Shown: in pieces, positions 1-4,399 of the stretch | Layout: the number at the start of each line of letters is the position of its first letter | How positions within the stretch are numbered: position 1 is the stretch's first letter | Assembly (NCBI GenBank): GCA_017442025.1 | Contig: JAFSBD010000341.1 | Coordinates: 1 to 5,012 of the forward strand | DNA: 5,012 nucleotides | Source of the DNA: Clostridia bacterium | GTDB lineage: Bacteria > Bacillota > Clostridia > Oscillospirales > QAKW01 | Direction of reading: 5' to 3' | The notes under the pieces: model-generated | What the model was told of the DNA's origin: nothing | What the model saw: the letters and a program-made list of their open reading frames with translations, nothing else | The model's database searches: none | Program-made: the position numbers and the translations under genes

Positions 1-29
1 CACCGCCTTCAATCCCCAAAATAGATAAT

Positions 30-54
30 AAATGTCGAATAATGACATTTTTTT
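30..54 (+). terminator. Possible weak AU-rich terminator at left edge
   Basis: A perfect 7-bp inverted repeat (30-36 with 44-50, 7-nt loop) runs straight into a T tract (48-54). This is the shape of an intrinsic terminator reading rightward, but the stem holds only two G-C pairs, so it would be weak. Plus-strand reading frames entering from the left edge stop at 22-24 or 26-28, so it could close a gene that ends just inside the window. Those few codons are too short to identify. A second small palindrome, T6-GC-A6 (49-62), follows. Confidence 0.3.
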
Positions 55-63
55 GCAAAAAAT

Positions 64-282
64 AAAAAAAGACTCGAACCAAGGGGAGTACAGACTGCGA
101 TTGATGGTGCGAAAGGGGAGATTGTACAGTCGCCCTTTGCAACATCGGCATTTCCTTCGCGAGCCGTCGTTCGCTCGGTAACTGCCGTGTTGCGGCAGCC
201 GCTAACCTGCTCGCTTCATCCGCCTCCGGCGGCGCTTCGCAGTCGCGACCCACTGCGCTACACCCCGAAATTTGATTGGTAC
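64..282 (-). ncRNA. Putative tRNA-like structured small RNA, about 220 nt
   Basis: Read on the minus strand, the transcript predicted from the promoter at 289-316 starts near 282. At 267 it enters CGGGGUGUAGCGCAGUGGGU, which closely resembles the acceptor 5' strand, U8-A9 and D arm of bacterial tRNAs (tRNA-Pro-like). It ends with a T-loop-like GGUUCGAGUC (80-71) and then seven U (70-64). The acceptor 3' strand, CCA and anticodon arm are absent, so it is not a working tRNA. The ends can pair: 259-266 with 83-90 (8 bp, one U-U mismatch) and 237-244 with 93-100 (8 bp, perfect), with a D-arm-like hairpin at 245-258 between them. The interior holds further stems: 220-224/228-232, 182-187/193-198 (6 bp perfect), 160-164/173-177 and 112-117/133-138. 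No convincing reading frame crosses it. It may be a tRNA-derived interspersed repeat, a regulatory RNA, or both. The boundaries are estimates. Confidence 0.5.
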
Positions 283-288
283 TTATCT

Positions 289-316
289 ATTATATCGACT
301 TTTTGAGATTTGGCAA
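289..316 (-). promoter_or_regulatory. Sigma-A-type promoter for the tRNA-like RNA
   Basis: On the minus strand, TTGCCA (316-311) is followed after 16 bp by a perfect TATAAT (294-289). The expected start point is near 282, about 15 nt before the tRNA-like sequence. Immediately upstream are two T6/A6 tracts (320-325 and 332-337) whose centres lie 12 bp apart, resembling an UP element or bent DNA of the kind seen before stable-RNA genes. The combination points to a strong, constitutive promoter. Confidence 0.6.
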
Positions 317-397
317 GAGTTTTTTGAAAAGTTTTTTAAAATCAAAGGATCTCTTGGGTTCTGTAAGACGTTCGAAAAATTTTCTTGAGAAATGATA

Positions 398-425
398 TTG
401 ACTTTTATTTTAACTCTGTTATAGT
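398..425 (+). promoter_or_regulatory. Sigma-A-type promoter for the hydrolase gene
   Basis: TTGACT (398-403), a 16-bp spacer and TATAGT (420-425) lie 25 bp before the hydrolase start codon. The start point would be near 432, giving a very short leader that still contains the Shine-Dalgarno site GGAAGGTGA (436-444), 6 nt from the ATG. A 12-bp palindrome TTTCTTGAGAAA (381-392) sits just upstream of the -35 box. TTGAGA (385-390) also recurs in inverted form as TCTCAA (428-433) on the far side of the -10, so an operator is possible but unproven. Confidence 0.6.
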
Positions 426-450
426 TATCTCAAAAGGAAGGTGATGGACA

Positions 451-1455
451 ATGCGTCCTGCATATGAATATGAAAAAAAATTACTGACGAAAGTACTTCC
501 CGCCATGAGTTATGCCGGAGAAGACTACGATCAATGGAAGCTTTCGGCTCGAAAAAAGCTTTCAGAGCTTTTAGGAATGGATCGCTATCAGAAGTGCGAG
601 CCTGCGTTCCAAATTGAAAGCAAAACGGAAAAGGAAACCCATACCGACATTCGGTTTTCCTTCCAAAGTGAGCCGGGCTATCGGGTGCCCTGCCATCTGC
701 TGTTGCCTAAAAATATTGAGAAACCGCCCCTGATGATTACCCTTCAGGGCCATTCCACCGGGATGCATGTCTCCTTAGGGGAGATGCGCTTCCCTTCGGA
801 TGAACGGTCGATCAAGGTTAAGACCGGCGATTTTAGCATCCGCGCGGTAAAGGAAGGATTTGCCGCCCTGGCGTTGGAGCAACGCAATTTCGGCGAAACC
901 GGTGCGGTTGAGGAAGGCAGACCCGGCTGCCTGGAACCGGCGTTGACTGCCCTGCTGATGGGGCGCACTGTGATCGGTGAGCGGGTTTGGGATCTGATGC
1001 GGCTGGTGGATGTTTTGGAGCAGGAGTTTGCGGATGTGGTGGATCTTTCTGCCCTTTGCTGCATGGGTAATTCCGGCGGCGGAACAGCTACTGCCTATTT
1101 TGCCGCGTTGGACGACCGCATTGTTTTAGCGATGCCCTCCTGCGCTATCTGCGATTTCACCCAATCCATCGGCGCAATGCGCCATTGCGCCTGCAACTAT
1201 GTCCCCCATATGGCGGAATATTTTGGAATGGATGACCTGATTGCCATGGCGTTCCCCAAATTCTATGTTCAGGTTTCCGGCGTGGAAGATGCCGGCTTTT
1301 GGATCAAGGGTGCGCGGGATGCTTTTGCCCGCGGACGCAGGATCTATGATGAATGCGAGATGAAGGATCGCATCGCGCTGGTGGAAGGCCCTGCAGGCCA
1401 CCGTTTCTACCCCGACCTTGCCTGGCCTATTGTTCATAAAATGCTATCGCGATAA
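451..1455 (+). CDS. Alpha/beta-hydrolase (acetylxylan esterase / dienelactone hydrolase-like), cytoplasmic
   Basis: The 334-residue protein is a probable serine hydrolase of the alpha/beta fold. The nucleophile elbow is GNSGGG (206-211) with Ser208 after the hydrophobic strand LSALCCM. The likely oxyanion-side motif is LQGHSTGM (98-105). The likely acid is Asp280 in VSGVEDAGF, and the likely base is His317 in GPAGHRFYPD. An N-terminal extension of about 75 residues precedes the core, as in the larger acetylxylan-esterase-like (Abhydrolase_7/CE7-like) relatives. There is no signal peptide or membrane segment, so it acts inside the cell, probably deacylating an imported sugar or other small ester. 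The actual substrate cannot be read from sequence. The ATG at 451 is supported by the Shine-Dalgarno site at 436-444 and the promoter at 398-425. It appears monocistronic, divergent from the tRNA-like RNA and convergent with the downstream operon. The fold is confident; the substrate class is not. Confidence 0.88.
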   Translation: MRPAYEYEKKLLTKVLPAMSYAGEDYDQWKLSARKKLSELLGMDRYQKCEPAFQIESKTEKETHTDIRFSFQSEPGYRVPCHLLLPKNIEKPPLMITLQGHSTGMHVSLGEMRFPSDERSIKVKTGDFSIRAVKEGFAALALEQRNFGETGAVEEGRPGCLEPALTALLMGRTVIGERVWDLMRLVDVLEQEFADVVDLSALCCMGNSGGGTATAYFAALDDRIVLAMPSCAICDFTQSIGAMRHCACNYVPHMAEYFGMDDLIAMAFPKFYVQVSGVEDAGFWIKGARDAFARGRRIYDECEMKDRIALVEGPAGHRFYPDLAWPIVHKMLSR

Positions 1456-1540
1456 AAAAGGGGCTGTAAAAATAGTCCGAACCGCAAAGGGCAGGAAATA
1501 ACAAGGCTTTTTATAAAGCGACTGCAGATAAAATAAGGAC

Positions 1541-1568
1541 AGAAAATATCGAAAAAACGATATTTTCT
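1541..1568. repeat. 11-bp perfect hairpin, A6 loop
   Basis: AGAAAATATCG and its exact complement CGATATTTTCT flank six A residues. No T tract follows in either direction, so it is not a standard intrinsic terminator. It is the inner stem of the left half of the palindromic block, enclosed by the 1484-1493/1579-1588 pair. Confidence 0.75.
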
Positions 1569-1620
1569 CCCAATTGAATGCCCTTTGCTACCTCCAAACT
1601 GAGCCACTCGGCGTCCGTCC

Positions 1621-1680
1621 AATGCAATGGATACCGCTCCATTCTGCTTTTCGCAGAAAATCCGCTCAATCCATTGCATT
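1621..1680. repeat. 12-bp perfect inverted repeat with inner hairpin
   Basis: AATGCAATGGAT (1621-1632) is exactly complementary to ATCCATTGCATT (1669-1680). Inside it lies a 6-bp hairpin (1642-1647/1653-1658) with a TTTTC loop, flanked on both sides by a short direct repeat CCGCTC. The whole would form a two-tier stem in RNA or a cruciform in DNA. Confidence 0.75.
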
Positions 1681-1742
1681 CTCCTTTTCCCCAACAAAAC
1701 TCCGTTTTGCTGGAGGCCCCGTAAATTACGCCTTCGGGTATC

Positions 1743-1761
1743 CCGCGGCCCTTGGCCGCGG
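1743..1761. repeat. GC-only 8-bp hairpin with 3-nt loop
   Basis: CCGCGGCC and its exact complement GGCCGCGG are separated by CTT. It is very stable, but neither side is followed directly by a T tract. It lies just inside the right arm (1760-1770) of the larger 11-bp pair and shares its last two bases with that arm. Confidence 0.75.
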
Positions 1762-1765
1762 CTCA

Positions 1766-1789
1766 GTTTGAAGGTTTCAAACAATTTTT
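1766..1789 (+). terminator. Possible terminator of the hydrolase transcript
   Basis: GTTTGAA (1766-1772) and TTCAAAC (1776-1782) form a perfect 7-bp stem with a 3-nt loop, followed by AA and five T (1785-1789). This is an acceptable, though GC-poor, intrinsic terminator about 310 nt after the hydrolase stop. Its 5' arm shares GTTTG with the long-range arm 1760-1770, so the two structures would be mutually exclusive in RNA. Confidence 0.4.
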
Positions 1790-1798
1790 CCGACCCCC

Positions 1799-1848
1799 AA
1801 AAAAGAGCTGTAAAAAACGATTCCGTTTTTTACAGCTCTTTCTTTTTT
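1799..1848. terminator. Strong bidirectional terminator
   Basis: An 18-bp perfect inverted repeat (1802-1819 with 1824-1841, loop ATTC) is followed by T-rich tails on both strands: TTTCTTTTTT rightward, and a run of T leading to G5 leftward. It starts one base after the stop codon of the lipoprotein gene, so it ends the minus-strand operon and blocks read-through from the plus-strand hydrolase. The stem includes an internal A6/T6 segment around the GAGCTGT core. Confidence 0.85.
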
Positions 1849-1849
1849 G

Positions 1850-3688
1850 TCAACTTGCTTCTGCTTCGCTTGTTGCCGATCCAACGGTAATGGTGTAGGT
1901 CTCGCCGGATAGGATTTCAGGACTGCTGAGAATGACAACGGCAAAGGAAAGCTCCGGCTCATGGGAAAGAAGGGTCTTGCCGGTTTTATCTTTCAGTGTG
2001 ATAGCGGTACCCGCGCTTTGATTTCCAACACGGATGGCCACAACACCCTGCTCGGAAGCACTAAATGTCTGGGCCATACCGGCGGCTCCTGTACCGATAA
2101 AGGTGCCGCCGGAGATGGTTGCACTCTGATCGTAATCCAGGGTTGCGGTGTCGCCCTGAGTCGGGCCGACAACAACGGTATAACCGCCCGAAATGGTGAG
2201 CGTACCGTTTGCGTCGATTCCGTCGCCCGATGCGTTAATATGAAGCTTTCCGCCGGAAATGAGAATACTGCCGTTTGATGCAGAGGACATCCCGCCGCCC
2301 ATACCGCCGGGGCCGCCATGACCGCCACCCATTCCGCCTTTGCCGCCGCCGAACATACCGTCTCTGCCGCCGGTTGTTCCGCTGGAATCTGCGCCGCCCG
2401 CGGCGTTGAGGCCGTCGTCGGCGGCGACCAATTGGATATCGCCGCCCCGGATATCGATATCCAGAGCCTCCAGGCCTTCATAACTCTCGGTAATATGGAC
2501 CGTACCGTTTGTTACCGTGAGGGTTTCTTCTGCGTGAACCGCATCGTCGCCGGAAGCAATTTCAAAGGTGCCGCCGTTTATTGTAACTGATCCGTCTGCG
2601 TGGATAGAATCATCCGCAGAGTTGATGTTGAACGTGCCGACGTTGATGAGCAGATCGGTTGCCGCCTTGATCCCCTTCATACTGGTGCTGTCTTCCTCGG
2701 CAGAGGCGGTGTTTGAGGGGGGATTTCCGGGTCTTCCGCCACCCATAAATCCGCCAAAGTGGTCGGAGGATGCTTTGGAACCGTTGGCACTGCCGCCGCC
2801 GACCAAAAGGTCAAATGTGCCGTTTTCGATCTGCATATAGGCTCCCGCCGCCATACCGTCACCTTCCGCTTCAATGCGCAGGTTTCCGTTGGAGATATAA
2901 ACAAATCCAAGGGATGGATCATCTGTATTTTCACAGTGAATACCGTCTTTGCCGGCATCGATCGTCAGATTGGTTGAACCGGTTACCCTTACACTGTCGT
3001 TTGCATCCACACCGTGAGATGCCGCGTTGATCGTATAAGAACCGCCGGTGAATACAAGGTCATCCTTGCAAACGATACTGTGCCCGCCGGGGGAGGTTAC
3101 GGTCAGACTGCCGGTGCCGTTGAAGGTCAGATCCTGCTTTGAAAATACCGCACCGTCGATATTGTTATCGTCAATAGCGGTGAAGGTTCCGCCGTTGGCC
3201 AGGGTGTTGGATGTTCCGTCGGCAAGCGTTACAAACACCTTATCCGCTTCGAGGATATACAAGGCCGCGGAGGTCTTGGCAGTAACATCGACGCCGTTCA
3301 GAACGATCTGCAATTTGGCGGTTTCATCCGCATCGACAACGATCCTGCCGTTATTAAGCGTTCCCGAAAGGATATAGGTTGCTTCTTCGGTGATCGTTAC
3401 GGTGCTGCCGGATATTTTAACGCTATTGGAGCTTGCTTTGGCCGAATTGCCGTTCAACTCAATGGTCACGCTCTCGGCGGTGGTATCGTCGACGCGATAA
3501 TCACGATCGGTAAACAGCTCTGCATCGGTTTGGGAAAAATCAACATCAACCGACTCGGCAGAAGAGTCTGCGCTGCCGGAATCGTTGCTATTAATGATCA
3601 GGTCATCGGTGTTGTTTTGTTTTCCGCAGCCCGCAAGCAAGCAACACATTAAAGAAAAAATCCATAATAGGGATATCCATTTCTTCAT
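1850..3688 (-). CDS. Secreted lipoprotein with Cthe_2159-like carbohydrate-binding beta-helix
   Basis: The 612-residue protein begins with a lipoprotein signal: two Lys, a hydrophobic stretch and a lipobox LLAGC with the lipidated Cys at 21. It should therefore be anchored to the outer face of the membrane. A Ser/Asp-rich linker (about 22-65) leads into a repetitive right-handed beta-helix (about 75-510). Its rungs recur as an Asp-rich turn followed by a TLTISGG-like strand, for example ADDSIHADG, GDDAVHAEE, ADDGLNAAG and GDGIDANG. This pattern matches the Cthe_2159 family, whose founding member from Clostridium thermocellum binds cellulose and acidic sugars and contains calcium. Two low-complexity loops interrupt the helix: one at about 297-336, and one at about 440-469 that is Gly/Met/His-rich. 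The C-terminal 90 residues resemble the usual end of this family. The start was set at 3688, not the upstream in-frame ATG at 3700, because GAGGTG (3698-3693) fits only the former. It is the last gene of the operon, 15 bp after the DUF4956 gene. Confidence 0.85.
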   Translation of the reverse strand: MKKWISLLWIFSLMCCLLAGCGKQNNTDDLIINSNDSGSADSSAESVDVDFSQTDAELFTDRDYRVDDTTAESVTIELNGNSAKASSNSVKISGSTVTITEEATYILSGTLNNGRIVVDADETAKLQIVLNGVDVTAKTSAALYILEADKVFVTLADGTSNTLANGGTFTAIDDNNIDGAVFSKQDLTFNGTGSLTVTSPGGHSIVCKDDLVFTGGSYTINAASHGVDANDSVRVTGSTNLTIDAGKDGIHCENTDDPSLGFVYISNGNLRIEAEGDGMAAGAYMQIENGTFDLLVGGGSANGSKASSDHFGGFMGGGRPGNPPSNTASAEEDSTSMKGIKAATDLLINVGTFNINSADDSIHADGSVTINGGTFEIASGDDAVHAEETLTVTNGTVHITESYEGLEALDIDIRGGDIQLVAADDGLNAAGGADSSGTTGGRDGMFGGGKGGMGGGHGGPGGMGGGMSSASNGSILISGGKLHINASGDGIDANGTLTISGGYTVVVGPTQGDTATLDYDQSATISGGTFIGTGAAGMAQTFSASEQGVVAIRVGNQSAGTAITLKDKTGKTLLSHEPELSFAVVILSSPEILSGETYTITVGSATSEAEAS

Positions 3689-3692
3689 AAGG

Positions 3693-3698
3693 CACCTC
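3693..3698 (-). promoter_or_regulatory. Ribosome binding site that decides the lipoprotein start
   Basis: GAGGTG on the minus strand lies 4 nt before the ATG at 3688. The alternative ATG at 3700 directly abuts this site and has no Shine-Dalgarno sequence of its own. Choosing 3688 also gives a textbook signal peptide starting MKKW. Confidence 0.7.
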
Positions 3699-3703
3699 AT
3701 AGC

Positions 3704-4399
3704 TTACAGCTCGGAAACAGTCGTTTCCTGCTGGGATACGGTGATTTCCAGATTCCCGTTGCGGCAGCGGAGCTGATCGATCATCTCTTTTTCTTTGGTT
3801 GCGTCCCGAAGGGTCACATTATAGGTGAGTTTAAACATACTGCCCATATTGGTGCTTTTTACGCGAACAAGATGAAAGGAGGTGGTGTATACCTTGAAAA
3901 TATCATCAAATACGCCGGTATAATCCAGATCCTCGGGGATGGTGATGCGAAAGCTCTTATAGATGGCGGCATTCTTTTTGGTACCGAAATCCAAAAGGTT
4001 ATAGAGCAGGAAAATGATGCACATAACAAGGGTAAATAATGCCGCAAACCCGAGATATCCCATGCCTGCGATGAGCCCTGCACCCATTGCAAGGAACAAG
4101 GTGCAGATCTCCTTTGCGGTTCCCGGGACTGAGCGGAACCGAACAAGACTGAACGCACCGGCCACAGCAACTCCCGCGCCCACATTGCCGTTGACCATCA
4201 TGATAACAATGCAAACCACAGCGGGAAGCAGGGCGAGGGTAACAACAAAACTTTTTGTATAGCGGGTGCGGAACATATACGCCAGAGCCATCAAAAGTCC
4301 CAGAACAAGGGAACAGCCCATGCAAAGCAAAAAATCGGTTACGCTGATAACCGTAACCAAATCCGAGTCAAATAATCCTTTAAATATTGTATCAAGCAT
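3704..4399 (-). CDS. DUF4956 family integral membrane protein
   Basis: The 231-residue protein has a hydrophobic N-terminal half and a soluble C-terminal half. Membrane segments are likely at about 20-43, 49-69 and 99-137, the last long enough for two passes. Between them is the family signature GAFSLVRFRSVPGTAKEI (81-98), reminiscent of the MgtC-type RFR motif. Residues about 145-225 form an alternating strand-helix domain, probably cytoplasmic, resembling the small regulatory domains at the end of MgtC-like proteins. The biochemical function of the family is not established. Its genes are repeatedly found beside VTC-domain and CotH or Cthe_2159-type genes, as here. The start at 4399 overlaps the upstream VTC gene by 8 bp and is preceded by a perfect AAGGAGGT, implying coupled translation and a shared role with that enzyme, perhaps as its membrane partner (inference). 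Confidence 0.88.
   Translation of the reverse strand: MLDTIFKGLFDSDLVTVISVTDFLLCMGCSLVLGLLMALAYMFRTRYTKSFVVTLALLPAVVCIVIMMVNGNVGAGVAVAGAFSLVRFRSVPGTAKEICTLFLAMGAGLIAGMGYLGFAALFTLVMCIIFLLYNLLDFGTKKNAAIYKSFRITIPEDLDYTGVFDDIFKVYTTSFHLVRVKSTNMGSMFKLTYNVTLRDATKEKEMIDQLRCRNGNLEITVSQQETTVSEL

Larger units (their letters stand above)
1454..1798. repeat. Palindrome-packed non-coding block between convergent genes
   Basis: This gene-free stretch of about 340 bp is built almost entirely of inverted repeats. A 10-bp perfect pair (1484-1493 with 1579-1588) encloses an 11-bp perfect hairpin (1541-1551/1558-1568). A second, 11-bp perfect pair (1595-1605 with 1760-1770) encloses 1621-1632/1669-1680 (12 bp perfect), 1642-1647/1653-1658, 1695-1700/1704-1709 and 1743-1750/1754-1761 (8 bp perfect). 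The outer ends can pair weakly, GGGG plus AAAAAT (1460-1473) with ATTTTT plus CCCC (1784-1798). Reading frames inside it show no protein-like character or ribosome site and overlap the palindromes. It could be a miniature non-autonomous mobile element, an interspersed repeat encoding structured RNA, or an elaborate 3' region of the hydrolase transcript. Confidence 0.6.

Noticed and set aside
66..268. Functional tRNA gene on the minus strand
   Set aside because: The 5' third and a T-loop-like sequence are present, but there is no complementary acceptor 3' strand, no anticodon arm and about 200 nt between the parts, too long for a normal tRNA.
744..1064. Antisense reading frames opposite the hydrolase gene
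   Set aside because: No ribosome sites or promoters, low-complexity Arg/Ser-rich composition, and full overlap with a well-supported gene.
1574..1771. Small plus-strand protein of 65 aa in the palindromic block
   Set aside because: It has no ribosome binding site, no domain-like composition, and is made up of the inverted-repeat arms.
1454..1850. CRISPR array or insertion sequence with transposase
   Set aside because: The repeats are inverted and all different, not evenly spaced direct repeats. No transposase frame is present.
1993..2481. Other-frame reading frames across the lipoprotein gene, including the 162-codon one on the same strand
   Set aside because: They are shadows of the GC-rich, repetitive beta-helix coding sequence and lack start signals or recognisable domains.
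3686..3700. Lipoprotein start at the upstream ATG (3700)
   Set aside because: There is no Shine-Dalgarno sequence upstream of it, and the only good site overlaps that ATG and is placed for 3688.
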